Positions 1-8,013 are shown, counted from the first letter of the stretch. The stretch is 64,000 nt of DNA from Bacteroidales bacterium (GCA_028282785.1 JANQHE010000065.1:62001-126000); one strand, 5' to 3'. Numbers and translations are program-made. Notes: generated from the sequence alone by a model not told the origin.

Positions 1-61
1 AGGTTTTCAATTAGGTTTTCAAGTTTGCTAAAATAAAGCTGTACTAATTTTGGGTCCATTT

Positions 62-367
62 CTAATAGTCAAGCAACGAACCTTCTGATAAATAATTTCT
101 AAGTTTTTCAAATTCTGAATCACTAACACTTTTAATATTTAGGTCAGTAAAAAATTCTTCGTCTTTATCAGCAAGGAAAGTAACTATAGGATAAATCTCA
201 CTATCAACTTCATAATATGAAATTTTCTTAGTGAGAAGAGATTTTGTTTCCATTAAAATATTTTTAAAAAATTTTTTAATTTCACCATTATGCGTACTAA
301 AATACTGATCTAGAAGTGCAATATAAATTTCTAGATTATCACTTTGACTTTCTTGAGCTAGTAACAT
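62..367 (-). CDS. Hypothetical acidic protein, 101 aa
   Basis: This is a complete ORF with an ATG start and a stop codon. The product is mostly helical by composition, with charged stretches and no membrane segment or recognisable motif. No family is recognised. It lies leftmost in the window in very AT-rich DNA, and nothing upstream of its start suggests an operon. Its base composition matches the neighbouring sigma-like pair rather than the host genes at the right end, so it is probably part of the same accessory region. Confidence 0.5.
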   Translation of the reverse strand: MLLAQESQSDNLEIYIALLDQYFSTHNGEIKKFFKNILMETKSLLTKKISYYEVDSEIYPIVTFLADKDEEFFTDLNIKSVSDSEFEKLRNYLSEGSLLDY

Positions 368-405
368 AACTTCTTCTTTATGGTTTCTTTATAGAAAAGG
401 CGTAT

Positions 406-425
406 CCCTTCTTTAAAGGGTTTTT
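406..425 (+). terminator. Small hairpin with T-run
   Basis: CCCTT and AAGGG form a five-pair stem around a short loop, and five T residues follow directly. It points rightward although no rightward gene lies to its left inside the window, so it may end a transcript entering from outside or may be fortuitous. Confidence 0.3.
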
Positions 426-617
426 AGTAGCATCCACACCATCCTACCATTATAAAACGGCAAAATAAATATAATTTTTAATAAAATTAAAATAACAAAT
501 AAAATTCGAAATAACAAAATTAAAAATAAACATTGTCTTTCCATTTAAAAGTAGCAGGATCATTAGATTAATTGTAAATCTTAATTGTTAAATAGAGTAT
601 AAGACAATATAAGTGCA

Positions 618-956
618 CTATTTTTTAGTTTTCTTTTTAGAGATTTTTTTTGATTCAGATTCTACATCTTTATTTTCGGAATCCCAAGGTTTATTATTTT
701 CATTATCTGTAAAAGCAGCTATAGACAACTCATTATTTAAAGAAATTTCTTTAGATTCATTAATGCTTTTTTTCTTTTTAGTGCTCATTTCTTTTTGAAT
801 TTGGTCAATCCTTTCTAAGGCTTTTTTCACAACAGCTTCAGGATCATACCCATTAATTTTTAAGTTTTCTTTTACAGAATTAAGGTCATCATCAGTTGAT
901 TCAAGAATCTGGTCAAACAAATTCTCTAGTTTTTTGATATTTTCTGGTTTAGTCAT
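618..956 (-). CDS. Hypothetical protein with lysine-rich tail, 112 aa
   Basis: The N-terminal 60 residues look like a small helical domain (an NGYDPEAVVKKAL stretch). The C-terminal half is low-complexity, ending in a Lys/Ser-rich tail. The start lies 11 nt downstream of the stop of the sigma-factor-like gene, so the two are almost certainly co-transcribed. A role as a partner or regulator of that protein is an inference from position only; no family is recognised. Confidence 0.6.
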   Translation of the reverse strand: MTKPENIKKLENLFDQILESTDDDLNSVKENLKINGYDPEAVVKKALERIDQIQKEMSTKKKKSINESKEISLNNELSIAAFTDNENNKPWDSENKDVESESKKISKKKTKK

Positions 957-967
957 CTTTGGCAGTT

Positions 968-1522
968 TTATGATTTCAACTGTTTTTCTATATTTAGTTT
1001 TAGTAATTTGTTTTTTACTCTTTTATATGCATTCTTATATTCAGTATCACTAATGTTATAATGTTTGCAAATTTCCCTTTTTTTCATCCCTTGTGTCCAT
1101 CCTAAGAAGATATTTTCTTCAATTTTATTGCCTTTAATTTGATTATATAAATACTCAATTCTTATTTTTGAAGTCATTTCATCTTCAATTGAAAAAGCTT
1201 TATTGGATAAGGTTTCATATTCAGAAACATCATAATTTGTTCCCAATATATTTTCTTTTTTTCTTAAAGCTAAATTGAAAATCATACCTTTTAAATTTTT
1301 AAATAAAAAATATGTTAAGTCAATCTTGGAATCCCAACTCCATTCTTCTGTAAATACTTTTTTAATTGCTTCAAGTGCTATTTCATCAGGAGAATAATCT
1401 TTAATGGCTCTATCATAACATAGATTCCATTTATTATACAAATTCACAGCATAGTTTGTTAATCTAAGAATAATTTCTTCCCAGTTCTGATCATTCAATA
1501 AATCTTGCTTTTGCTTATCCAT
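968..1522 (-). CDS. Sigma-70-like / HTH regulatory protein
   Basis: The 184-aa product resembles a degenerate sigma-70 family factor. It has a helical N-terminal half (a W-x3-IDLTYFLF segment like region 2). Its C-terminal helix-turn-helix (around residues 145-180, GMKKREICKHYNIS followed by a KRVKNKL recognition helix) resembles region 4. It is the first gene of a two-gene leftward unit. Sigma-like proteins of this size often sit in mobile or defence islands. The assignment rests on the C-terminal HTH and overall layout, so a non-sigma DNA-binding protein is possible. Confidence 0.55.
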   Translation of the reverse strand: MDKQKQDLLNDQNWEEIILRLTNYAVNLYNKWNLCYDRAIKDYSPDEIALEAIKKVFTEEWSWDSKIDLTYFLFKNLKGMIFNLALRKKENILGTNYDVSEYETLSNKAFSIEDEMTSKIRIEYLYNQIKGNKIEENIFLGWTQGMKKREICKHYNISDTEYKNAYKRVKNKLLKLNIEKQLKS

Positions 1523-1568
1523 AAATAAATATTAATCATTCTATTTATTAATGTTTAAAACTAAGAGA

Positions 1569-1595
1569 AAAAATCCATTATAGCGATGGATTTTT
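1569..1595. terminator. Symmetric hairpin in divergent intergenic region
   Basis: AAAAATCCAT and ATGGATTTTT form a perfect ten-pair stem with a seven-base loop, and A and T runs on both flanks make it terminator-like in both directions. It lies between two genes that diverge from each other, where a terminator is unexpected, so it may mark the edge of an inserted block or act in a 5' leader. Confidence 0.5.
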
Positions 1596-1643
1596 TTTAA
1601 AAGTTCAAAACATTAATTAGTAGCGAAACAAAAATTTAATGCC

Positions 1644-1889
1644 ATGAAAAGAGACACATATAAATATGAGTTAAAACATGGAAAAAAGGTGGTATATGTT
1701 GGAATTACTAAAAATCCGTCAAAACGCAAACCTGAATACGAAACAGATAAAAAATTTACACATTTAAAATTAAATGCAAGGAGAACAACTGCAAAAGCTG
1801 CACAAAAATGGGAAAAAGATAGGTTGTCAAAATACCGTACAAATCATAAAGGAGTTAACCCAAAATATAATAAAACTAAAAATAGATAA
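1644..1889 (+). CDS. Small GIY-YIG-like protein
   Basis: The 81-aa protein carries a VVYVGIT motif matching the YVGIT part of the GIY-YIG nuclease core. It is followed by a conserved-looking Arg/Lys region (SKRKPEY), an E-x-x-x-L-x-x-Y segment and a C-terminal basic tail. It is shorter than a complete GIY-YIG nuclease domain (about 90 aa), and the first motif (KYELKHGKK) is divergent. It starts the rightward transcription unit, 29 nt before the Ubl gene. Activity cannot be claimed; the fold assignment is moderately likely. Confidence 0.5.
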   Translation: MKRDTYKYELKHGKKVVYVGITKNPSKRKPEYETDKKFTHLKLNARRTTAKAAQKWEKDRLSKYRTNHKGVNPKYNKTKNR

Positions 1890-1918
1890 ATAATAAGTTT
1901 AATTAAATTTTAAAGAAG

Positions 1919-2374
1919 ATGAAAAAATTTGTTCTTAAAATCAATGGCAAAAATTTTCGCTGGCATGATCAGTATATTACTGGAGATCAAGTGAAAGAAT
2001 TAGGTGGAATTCCTATGAATGAAGAATTGTTTCTTAAAGTTAGAAGCAATAAAGATGATCAATTAATTGATCATGAAACACAAGTTGATCTTGGGAATCC
2101 GGGTATTGAAAAGTTTTACTCGAAAGACTGTAATCATAATGAGTTTCAAATTCTAGTTAATGCAAATCCAAAAATGTGGGAAAGCAAAACTATATCTTTT
2201 GAAGATTTGGTTAGTTTAGCATTCCCTGAATATGCTGGAAATCCAAATTATGCGTATACAATAACTTACGCATTTGGACCAAAAAAGAATCCTAGTGGTT
2301 CAATGAGCAAAGGGGATGTTGTATTTATAAAAAATCAAATGAAATTTTATGTTACAGCAACTAATAAGTCATAG
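1919..2374 (+). CDS. Multiubiquitin-like (beta-grasp) protein
   Basis: The protein has two beta-grasp-like halves. Residues 1-70 begin KKFVLKINGKNFRW and include an ITGDQVKELGG segment typical of bacterial multiubiquitin domains. Residues 75-150 carry a second copy-like unit (ISFEDLVSLAFPEY). It ends with a non-glycine tail (ATNKS), so if it is conjugated it must be processed or work non-covalently. The gene overlaps the E1-like gene by 26 bp, and the three-gene order Ubl, ThiF, DUF6527 is a known bacterial ubiquitin-like arrangement. The Ubl call follows from both sequence and context. Confidence 0.7.
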   Translation: MKKFVLKINGKNFRWHDQYITGDQVKELGGIPMNEELFLKVRSNKDDQLIDHETQVDLGNPGIEKFYSKDCNHNEFQILVNANPKMWESKTISFEDLVSLAFPEYAGNPNYAYTITYAFGPKKNPSGSMSKGDVVFIKNQMKFYVTATNKS

Positions 2375-3527
2375 CCAGGATTTACGAAAAATAAGGGATG
2401 AAGGCTATGAAGTTGAAATTATTGGTGGATATTTACTTATCCACCAAATCCCTTATATAAATCATTTAAAAGAAATTAAACGAGGAGTTTTGGTAAGTAC
2501 ATTGGATTTATTAAATAATCAAGAAACTGCAAAGCCGAAAACTCATGTTGTTTTTTTTAAAGGAGAATTCCCGTGTCATAAAGATGGCAGCGAGATACAA
2601 GGTATTAAGCATCAATCTTTAACTAAACGCCTAATTGATGGTTTGGAAATTAACCATTCATTTTCAAATAAGCCACCAAGCGGATATAAGGATTATTTTG
2701 AGAAAATGACCAGATATATTGATATAATTTCTCATCCAGCTAAATCAATCGATCAATTATTATCCGAAAAGACCTTTAAAGTTTATGAAGATAATAGAGA
2801 AGAAGCTGTATTTCATTTTATAGATACGAATTCTAGTAGAGCAAGCATCGATCAAATAAATTCCAAATTAAAAGGACAAAAAGTTGGAATAATTGGATTG
2901 GGAGGAACCGGTGCCTATATACTTGATCAAGTTGCAAAAACACATGTACAAGAAATCCATCTATTCGATGGTGATGATTATTTAATGCATAATACATTTA
3001 GGTCACCAGGAGCAACATCCAAAGGTGAACTAGATCAAAAATGGAAGAAGGTTTTATATTATGAAGCTATGTATTCTAAAATGCGTAAAAACATATTTGT
3101 ACATGAAATTTATATTACTGATCAAAATATTAATCAGCTCGAAGGATTTTCATTTATATTTCTATGCATTGATAAGGAAACAGTAAAGAAGAATATTATC
3201 AATTATCTACTTAAGAATAATATTCCATTTATAGATGTCGGTCTTGGAATAAATATCTCAAATAATTCTTTAATTGGAACTATTCGCACAACGACTGGTT
3301 CACAACAAAAGAATGATCATTTATTTAACCGAATTCCATGTAATGATGATTTAGAAAATGAGTATTCATCGAATATTCAAATTTCAGAGCTTAATGCGTT
3401 GAATGCAATATTTGCTGTTATCAAATGGAAAAAGTTATTTGGTTTTTATCATGACGATATAAATGAGCACAATTCATTATTTACAATTTCTTTATCACAA
3501 TTAATAAATGAAGACAATCAGGCATAA
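2349..3527 (+). CDS. DUF6791-ThiF family E1-like adenylyltransferase
   Basis: The N-terminal 150 residues resemble the DUF6791 domain ([15 protein letters not shown], then [15 protein letters not shown]). Residues 175-390 are an E1/ThiF Rossmann domain with the nucleotide loop [12 protein letters not shown], the acidic DGDDY strand end and the N-T-x-R motif. E1-like enzymes adenylate the C-terminus of a ubiquitin-like protein. The overlaps with the Ubl gene before it and the DUF6527 gene after it make a tight operon. A cysteine near residue 332 (RIPCNDD) is a possible thioester site; this is inference. Operons of this type are thought to serve immunity or protein modification. Confidence 0.8.
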   Translation: MLQQLISHSQDLRKIRDEGYEVEIIGGYLLIHQIPYINHLKEIKRGVLVSTLDLLNNQETAKPKTHVVFFKGEFPCHKDGSEIQGIKHQSLTKRLIDGLEINHSFSNKPPSGYKDYFEKMTRYIDIISHPAKSIDQLLSEKTFKVYEDNREEAVFHFIDTNSSRASIDQINSKLKGQKVGIIGLGGTGAYILDQVAKTHVQEIHLFDGDDYLMHNTFRSPGATSKGELDQKWKKVLYYEAMYSKMRKNIFVHEIYITDQNINQLEGFSFIFLCIDKETVKKNIINYLLKNNIPFIDVGLGINISNNSLIGTIRTTTGSQQKNDHLFNRIPCNDDLENEYSSNIQISELNALNAIFAVIKWKKLFGFYHDDINEHNSLFTISLSQLINEDNQA

Positions 3528-3876
3528 ATTTGTTGAGCATATTCCCGAAGTTATTGAAGAAGGAATTTTATATATTTCGGTGGAACATTATGTTGCGATT
3601 CACCTTTGTACTTGTGGTTGCAAAAACAAAGTTGTTACTCCAATATCTCCTACAGATTGGAAGCTTACTTATGATGGAATTTCAGTATCAATATATCCTT
3701 CTATAGGTAATTGGAATTTTAATTGTAAATCACATTATTGGATTACAAATAATAAGGTTGAAATTGTATTTGAATGGTCTGATAAAGAAATTAAGCTGGG
3801 AAGAAAGAAAGATAAAAAAGAAAAGAAGAAATATTTTAAAACTAGTTTCTGGAATAAAATATTTAATCTTTTTTAA
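3508..3876 (+). CDS. DUF6527 family putative metal-binding protein
   Basis: The core HLCTCGC ... [10 protein letters not shown] ... SIYPSIGNW ... CKSHYWI matches the DUF6527 family, whose Cys and His residues probably bind a metal ion. A lysine-rich tail follows. The gene overlaps the E1 gene by 20 nt and is the last of the operon. Family members typically sit beside multiubiquitin and ThiF genes; the biochemical role is not known. Confidence 0.75.
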   Translation: MKTIRHKFVEHIPEVIEEGILYISVEHYVAIHLCTCGCKNKVVTPISPTDWKLTYDGISVSIYPSIGNWNFNCKSHYWITNNKVEIVFEWSDKEIKLGRKKDKKEKKKYFKTSFWNKIFNLF

Positions 3877-3897
3877 TATATCCAACCTTAATTCAAA

Positions 3898-3992
3898 CAG
3901 TTAAGCAACAATATAGCTTGATTTAAGGTTCTGTCAAGATTATTTGAAAAACACTTGTCTTGATCTTGACAGGTTCTTGGATCAGGCTTAAC
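3898..3992. repeat. Large imperfect inverted repeat
   Basis: The outer arms GTTAAGC and GCTTAAC enclose an inner perfect ten-pair stem (CTGTCAAGAT with ATCTTGACAG) and partly matching intermediate arms. It lies directly after the Ubl operon. It could be a terminator without a long T-run, or a small non-coding insertion. No ORF covers it. Confidence 0.5.
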
Positions 3993-4373
3993 TTTGCTAT
4001 TAGGATTGAAATAAATTCTCAGTCAATATTTGCATTAAACATTAATTTAAGTTTCATGATAGTCCTCAGCTAAGAATCCGCTAGTTATATTATCTAAACC
4101 ATGTTTTTCATTAATTCTAAAGCTTCATATCGATTGGTAGTTTTGAGAAGCATTTTTGAATATTGATTATTGGAAGATTTTGTTTTACAAAATAAGTTGT
4201 TTTCCATTTCTGTGGCTATTAAATCTCACATTAGGATTATATTGTTATTCCTACATAATACTTCCCGTTTTGAAGTTCAAGAATGTAAAGGTAAATACCA
4301 AATAGTTTATCTCTTCTTATTGCTTTTGATTAGTTTTAAGCATTCAGCTTCTAGTCAGGAAGAAGAACAAAAC
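3993..4373. other. Intergenic stretch, nothing recognised
   Basis: About 380 bases between the inverted repeat and the split tRNA contain only a low-quality rightward reading frame with no start context or recognisable domain. I see no RNA gene or repeat here. Confidence 0.4.
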
Positions 4374-4402
4374 AAAAAAAGTTGCCAACTGACAACTTTT
4401 TT
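4374..4402 (-). terminator. Terminator downstream of split tRNA-Arg
   Basis: On the minus strand AAAAAAGTTG pairs with CAACTTTTTTT around an eight-base loop. It follows the 3' end of the tRNA fragment closely, as expected for the original tRNA gene's intrinsic terminator. Confidence 0.65.
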
Positions 4403-4408
4403 ACTTTG

Positions 4409-4451
4409 TAGCCCCACCAGGACTCGAACCTGGATCTACAGTTTAGGAAAC
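4409..4451 (-). pseudogene. 3' half of host tRNA-Arg(CCU), split by the element
   Basis: On the minus strand this reads the anticodon arm from GTTTCCTAAAC onwards, the variable loop, a TTCGAGT T-loop and the acceptor strand TGGGGCT plus a discriminator A. The upstream half is replaced by element DNA. Joining it to the 5' half at 52441-52480 across the shared 11 bp gives a complete cloverleaf (acceptor GGCCCCA with TGGGGCT; anticodon loop TTCCTAA, anticodon CCU). Confidence 0.85.
4441..4451. other. attL core (GTTTAGGAAAC)
   Basis: This 11-bp core is identical to that at 52441-52451. It is a nearly palindromic segment of the tRNA anticodon arm, and the left side is tRNA while the right side is element DNA. 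Confidence 0.8.
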
Positions 4452-4536
4452 TTCATTTTTATATATATTAAAATATTTGTTTGTCCCTTTATTAATAGGG
4501 TTTTATAAACATACAGATAATAATTGAAATATGCAA

Positions 4537-4556
4537 TTTGTGAGATATTTGTGAGA
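4537..4556 (+). repeat. Left arm-type repeats (TTTGTGAGA x2)
   Basis: Two direct copies of TTTGTGAGA start 11 bp apart, about 85 bp inside the attL core. The same pair recurs in the same orientation near attR, followed by a related CTGTAA stretch. This is typical of tyrosine-integrase arm-binding sites; binding itself is inferred. Confidence 0.65.
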
Positions 4557-4571
4557 TGAACTGTAACAAAC

Positions 4572-4604
4572 AAAAAAAGCCAGCAATATATTTACTGACT
4601 TTTT
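4572..4604 (-). terminator. Terminator after the element's tRNA-Arg
   Basis: On the minus strand AGTCAGTAA pairs with TTGCTGGCT, followed by seven T residues. It directly follows the intact tRNA-Arg copy. Confidence 0.65.
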
Positions 4605-4609
4605 CGTAG

Positions 4610-4681
4610 TACCCCTGAGTGGAATCGAACCACTATCTAGTGTTTAGGAAACACTTGTTCTATCCGCTGAACTACAGGGGC
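4610..4681 (-). tRNA. tRNA-Arg(CCU), intact, element-borne
   Basis: Acceptor strands GCCCCTG and CAGGGGT (G-U at position 1:72), a GTTC/GAAC D-stem, an AGTGT/ACACT anticodon stem with loop TTCCTAA (anticodon CCU), and a TTCGATT T-loop are all present. The discriminator is A and CCA is not encoded. It differs from the split host copy in the acceptor and T stems, so it is not a simple duplication. It probably replaces the isoacceptor destroyed by integration. It also contains the 11-bp core (4642-4652). Confidence 0.93.
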
Positions 4682-4846
4682 TTATGATTTTTAATTGAAG
4701 CAGTACTTTAAGTCAAAGCAAAAAGAAACTAAACTTCAATATTTCAAACAAGGTGCAAAGGAACTGAAAATTTGATAATATAAAAAGCAATTCTTTTACA
4801 ATTTGATAATATCTTGTAATTTTTGTAGATAGTTACTAAGGCAACT

Positions 4847-5254
4847 CTAGCAACAAACTTCTTCCATTAATTCAAGAATTTCCCCCTTGTATTTCGGAGT
4901 AAGACCTGACTTACGTAGTTCACTGTGATATTCTTCTTCAATAATCATTAGATGTAGAAAGTTGTTAATGTCACGAGATAATTTAAAATGCCTTCTTAAT
5001 TCTTTATCTGATTTCACCAGTTCGAGTAATTCCGATTCCTCCTCAGAGGTTAGTTCCCCATCAAAAAATCGTTCAATATCAAACTCTCTTTTTTTTCTTA
5101 AATACAATTCTCTAACTGTGTCGTCAGTTTCAATTTGTATTGATATTTTTTCTCGCATTTCCTCGGTAGTTTCACCAAGTATATAATCGAGTATCAAGTC
5201 ATCACTAAAGTTTTTTAACATAGTCCAACAATTAAATTTATCTGTGTTTTTCAT
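4847..5254 (-). CDS. Anti-sigma-like helical acidic protein
   Basis: The 135-aa acidic protein contains two units with the flavour of anti-sigma-factor N-termini (DLILDYILGETTEE; RFFDGELTSEEESEL ... DKELRRHF) but no HxxxCxxC zinc motif. It lies 26 nt after the receiver-domain gene, in the same leftward unit with the structured leader RNA. A partner or output function for the response regulator is inferred from this linkage. Another possible start is the internal Met at residue 12. Confidence 0.5.
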   Translation of the reverse strand: MKNTDKFNCWTMLKNFSDDLILDYILGETTEEMREKISIQIETDDTVRELYLRKKREFDIERFFDGELTSEEESELLELVKSDKELRRHFKLSRDINNFLHLMIIEEEYHSELRKSGLTPKYKGEILELMEEVCC

Positions 5255-5280
5255 AGTTCTACCTTTTTGAGATTTGCAAC

Positions 5281-5652
5281 CTATTCAATCATCTCCTTCA
5301 CTGCTTTAATTATTATGTTTTTATTTAATGGTTTTCTGATAAATTTGGTTATCAATTTTGATTCAAGTGCTTCCTCTATTTCCGGAGTAGCAGTTAAACC
5401 TGTTATCAATGAATACTTGGCTTGAGGAAATTTCATTTTAGCCAATGAAATAAACTCTAATCCGTCCATCCCTGGCATTTGGAAATCGCTAAATACAATA
5501 TCGGTATCAGGATTTTCTTCCAGGACTTTTAGCCCTTTAACACCATCTTGTGCGGTTAAAATTTCAAAGTCTTCTTTTACAAAGTACTTTTTTAATAATA
5601 GTGTATTGATAACTTCATCATCTACATACAAAATTTTTCTTTTCTTATTCAT
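5281..5652 (-). CDS. Single-domain response regulator (CheY-like)
   Basis: The 123-aa protein is a stand-alone receiver domain. It has the acidic pair in ILYVDDE, the phospho-acceptor Asp in IVFSDFQMPGMDG, a Thr in LITGLT and the conserved Lys in FIRKPL. There is no output domain and no histidine kinase nearby in the element. It is preceded by a pseudoknotted leader RNA (5761-5886) and followed by an anti-sigma-like gene. It may couple the element to host phosphorelays; that role is inferred. Confidence 0.85.
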   Translation of the reverse strand: MNKKRKILYVDDEVINTLLLKKYFVKEDFEILTAQDGVKGLKVLEENPDTDIVFSDFQMPGMDGLEFISLAKMKFPQAKYSLITGLTATPEIEEALESKLITKFIRKPLNKNIIIKAVKEMIE

Positions 5653-5760
5653 AGCCCTAGAATTGAGTTATTTTTGTCCTTTGTGATTAACCATACAAAA
5701 TCTTTCAGGAATACTATACATGTCCTTGCACCAAAACACGGAAAATACTTCAAAAAAAGA

Positions 5761-5886
5761 ACGTGGAGCAAGGTCTGCGTCTTAGAGGTACGACCAAGCA
5801 CCCGAATACAACAAACCTAGTCCACGTATATTATGAAGCATCGGTTTGTTTTTGTATCCTATTAAAAATTGGTCGTTTTCTAAGAC
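5761..5886 (-). ncRNA. Pseudoknotted leader RNA, copy A
   Basis: On the minus strand nested stems GTCTTAGA/TCTAAGAC, CGACCAA/TTGGTCG and an interrupted ATACAA...ACC/GGTTTGTTGTAT helix form a long hairpin. Its loop carries ACGTGG, which pairs with CCACGT just downstream of the hairpin, followed by a T-run. The same topology recurs at 40813, 41592 and 42154 with different stem sequences. A TATCTTTA box lies about 57 bp upstream. An additional CCTTGC/GCAAGG stem (5724-5773) spans the T-run. It sits in the leader of the response-regulator gene. Confidence 0.7.
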
Positions 5887-5942
5887 AAAACAAACACGTT
5901 CTATATGTTTCTCTATATTTCACTTTGTAGTGAAATTTGATA

Positions 5943-5950
5943 TAAAGATA
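5943..5950 (-). promoter_or_regulatory. Putative -7 box TATCTTTA
   Basis: This is one base from the Bacteroidota TAnnTTTG -7 element. The same octamer occurs upstream of leader copy C and of the nucleotidyltransferase gene. It would start transcription just before leader RNA copy A. Confidence 0.4.
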
Positions 5951-6057
5951 CGAACTATATCAGAGGAAAACGAATAACTGTTATAGTATATTTCCTGTCT
6001 GATTATCAATGTCTTTAATGATGGGGATTATAGAAAAACTAATCTGCAAAGGTTTAC

Positions 6058-6654
6058 CTATACGTTATCATTAAAGTTTATTGAATTAATCCGCTTCAAC
6101 CACCCTTCCAAAAATAAATGATTTTTGCCCTTTTTAGCTATTTTATGATAGTAGCGGATTCGCGCTTTTTTAATCTCCCAAAACAAATCTTTAGGTTCTT
6201 GGAGGTTAATTGCTGTTAAAGTATTCCAACCAATAATACCGTCCATCTTTAATTTTTCATCGAAAGATTGATTAAGTACACGTTGAACGCCCCTGGCTCC
6301 CCACCGCCCACTATTAACGCACCAATCAAAAATAATTTCTTGTAGCGAACCATGTAAAATCCCTTCAATTTTGAAGCCATCATAAAAGGTCTTTTTATAG
6401 AAATCCTTTACGAACTGTGTCAGTTCCGGATTATCAATTTTAGTGTTCCATTTAATTTTACCCCCAACCTGTTTCTTGTATTCATCAATTGTAGCCCATC
6501 TTTTCCAATCGGGGTGTAAGTTTCTTGCTATCCCCATGTAGGTTTCACCGCCCTGATCGCCTTCGACATTCGCATAATAGCCTTCGTGTTTAATTACTAA
6601 ATCAAATAATTCATCAAATTTTTTCATTCTTACGCTTGTTTTTAAATTTGACAT
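6058..6654 (-). CDS. GH108-family lysozyme (endolysin)
   Basis: The product is a two-part N-acetylmuramidase. The GH108 domain (residues 10-100) has the catalytic Glu in IKHEGYY and the following GDQGGETYMGIAR. A PG-binding-3-like C-terminal part (VQRVLN ... DGIIGWNTLTAI) follows. It cleaves peptidoglycan for virion release. There is no signal peptide, so access depends on the holin encoded just upstream. The annotated start overlaps the holin gene by 41 nt; the internal Met at residue 10 (start 6627) begins right at the domain and is equally plausible. Confidence 0.88.
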   Translation of the reverse strand: MSNLKTSVRMKKFDELFDLVIKHEGYYANVEGDQGGETYMGIARNLHPDWKRWATIDEYKKQVGGKIKWNTKIDNPELTQFVKDFYKKTFYDGFKIEGILHGSLQEIIFDWCVNSGRWGARGVQRVLNQSFDEKLKMDGIIGWNTLTAINLQEPKDLFWEIKKARIRYYHKIAKKGKNHLFLEGWLKRINSINFNDNV

Positions 6655-7036
6655 CGTTTACTCCTGATATTGAACCTCCGAACAAGAAGTCAATTATTGT
6701 GCTTAGTTTAGTTGATATTCCGCCGTTTATACTGCTCACGAAGGCAATTTGCCAATCATCAAGTTGAATATTATCGAATATGAAATAGGTTAGCATGACG
6801 TAGGTCAGACCACACCATGCAATTAGGAAGAAAATTGCAAACGTTTTTTGTAACCAACTATCTTGTTTATACATTTCCCTTGCTGAACTCCTATCTTGAA
6901 CAGCCATTCTGAAAAGCTCCTTTTTTCCTTCGAGTTTTTCTTCCTGAGTAGTGAATATTTCATCAATGAGCTTTGTTCCTTCTTTTAAAGTTTCCGCAGC
7001 TCCGGCATTTCCCAACTTGCTAAATAGTTTTTTCAT
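6614..7036 (-). CDS. Putative holin (3TM/GTA-holin-like)
   Basis: The 140-aa protein has a helical cytoplasmic N-terminus (EGTKLIDEIFTTQEEKLEGKKELFRMAVQDRSSAREMYKQ is its overall theme, with the conserved QDRSSAREM block). Two hydrophobic segments follow (around residues 64-86 and 108-125) and then a basic tail. This layout matches 3TM holins. Its position between a coiled-coil membrane protein and the lysozyme, with overlapping ends, makes a lysis cassette. It would permeabilise the inner membrane for the lysozyme. Confidence 0.75.
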   Translation of the reverse strand: MKKLFSKLGNAGAAETLKEGTKLIDEIFTTQEEKLEGKKELFRMAVQDRSSAREMYKQDSWLQKTFAIFFLIAWCGLTYVMLTYFIFDNIQLDDWQIAFVSSINGGISTKLSTIIDFLFGGSISGVNDVKFKNKRKNEKI

Positions 7037-7365
7037 TTCTCTACGAATTTTAAAATGGTATCGAGCTTGTCATTAAGTTGCTTAATGGTTTCATGGAACA
7101 ACTCTTTGCTTACAAATATCTCTTTTGAGCTATCCCGTAAGTCAGAGATCCTCCTATGCAAAACATTAAACTTATTCTCTGCACCTTCCAACTCTTTTGT
7201 CAGGTGTTCAATATCCTTTTCAAGCAGATTTGTCTTAGCTTCAACATTTTCTTTAGTTGCGTTTTTTGAGATTGCATTTCTTACGACAAAGGACACAACC
7301 CCGACAATAAGAGAGCCACTTAACCCAATGGTCATCCAAACTATTTTAGTTGCTGCTTCTTCCAT
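7033..7365 (-). CDS. Membrane-anchored coiled-coil protein, lysis cassette
   Basis: An N-terminal membrane helix (about residues 8-28) is followed by a long coiled coil to the C-terminus (110 aa). It overlaps the holin start by 4 nt and begins 4 nt after the ATPase stop. An i-spanin or holin-regulator role fits the position, but a structural protein is also possible. Confidence 0.6.
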   Translation of the reverse strand: MEEAATKIVWMTIGLSGSLIVGVVSFVVRNAISKNATKENVEAKTNLLEKDIEHLTKELEGAENKFNVLHRRISDLRDSSKEIFVSKELFHETIKQLNDKLDTILKFVEK

Positions 7366-7368
7366 TTG

Positions 7369-7893
7369 CTAAAAGATTTTAATAGATTCTTTACTGCCCT
7401 CCTGAAAGCGGTTTTTCTCCATTGTAGCATTCTTGTTTTCAATGTGCATTATTGCATCCACATCATGCCCCCAATCACTACCTCCTTTAAACGAACCGTC
7501 TTTGTTGGCTTTAAATATTAGTACAAATGAAATGTTTGGAAATTTTCGTTTGAGTTCTGCAAATTCTTCGGGTTTCATTCCAACGGTTTGGGTACTATCA
7601 AAGAAGACCACATTATAACCTTTGAATTGGCTTGTATCAACGTTTTCTACAAAGTCAATAGGACTTTCAATTTTAAGGCGAAGGAGCTTCTCTTGCAATG
7701 AACCTTTTACACCTTCCTCATTAGATATATACAGTACCTTTTGCCCGATTTTCATAAGAACATCAGCTAATAACATAGCTACTGAACTTTTGCCATTAAA
7801 TTTTTCACCGTAAATCATTATGTAAAATGGTATGTAAGGCTTACCAAGTAGTTTAGCGAACTTTCCTCGCAGGGTAAGTGTCGAAAACTTCAT
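7369..7893 (-). CDS. RecA/RadA-fold ATPase, expressed as -1 frameshift extension
   Basis: The P-loop is GEKFNGKSS (near residue 29 of this frame) and Walker B is NVVFFDS. The FKANKDGSFKGGSDWGHDVDA block matches the KxGxxxGP...H.vD region of RadA and RecA proteins. The open frame continues upstream without stops to the end of the preceding gene, with an Ala/Ser/Thr/Lys linker. Together with the slippery site at 8019-8025 this indicates production mainly as the C-terminal domain of a 580-aa fusion. The Met at 7893 is an alternative start. Its role may be DNA packaging, recombination or virion-associated ATP hydrolysis. Confidence 0.85.
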   Translation of the reverse strand: MKFSTLTLRGKFAKLLGKPYIPFYIMIYGEKFNGKSSVAMLLADVLMKIGQKVLYISNEEGVKGSLQEKLLRLKIESPIDFVENVDTSQFKGYNVVFFDSTQTVGMKPEEFAELKRKFPNISFVLIFKANKDGSFKGGSDWGHDVDAIMHIENKNATMEKNRFQEGSKESIKIF

Positions 7894-7980
7894 CTTGGCT
7901 AGTTCATTTGCCGATACAACTTGATTAGGTGCAACGATTGCGGTTCTGGTGGAGCTTGCCTTGTTTGCCCTGGTATTTTT

Positions 7981-8013
7981 GCCACTACTTGCTTTGGGCT
8001 TCGCTGTAGTGGC
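7981..8013 (-). promoter_or_regulatory. Frameshift-stimulating stem-loop
   Basis: GCCACTAC pairs perfectly with GTAGTGGC (8 bp, 17-base loop) and begins 5 nt after the GGGAAAG heptamer. This is the usual spacing for a -1 frameshift stimulator. Confidence 0.8.

Noticed and set aside
4170-4508. 112-aa rightward frame across the split tRNA
   Set aside because: It runs through the terminator, the tRNA 3' half and the attL core, so it cannot be a real gene.
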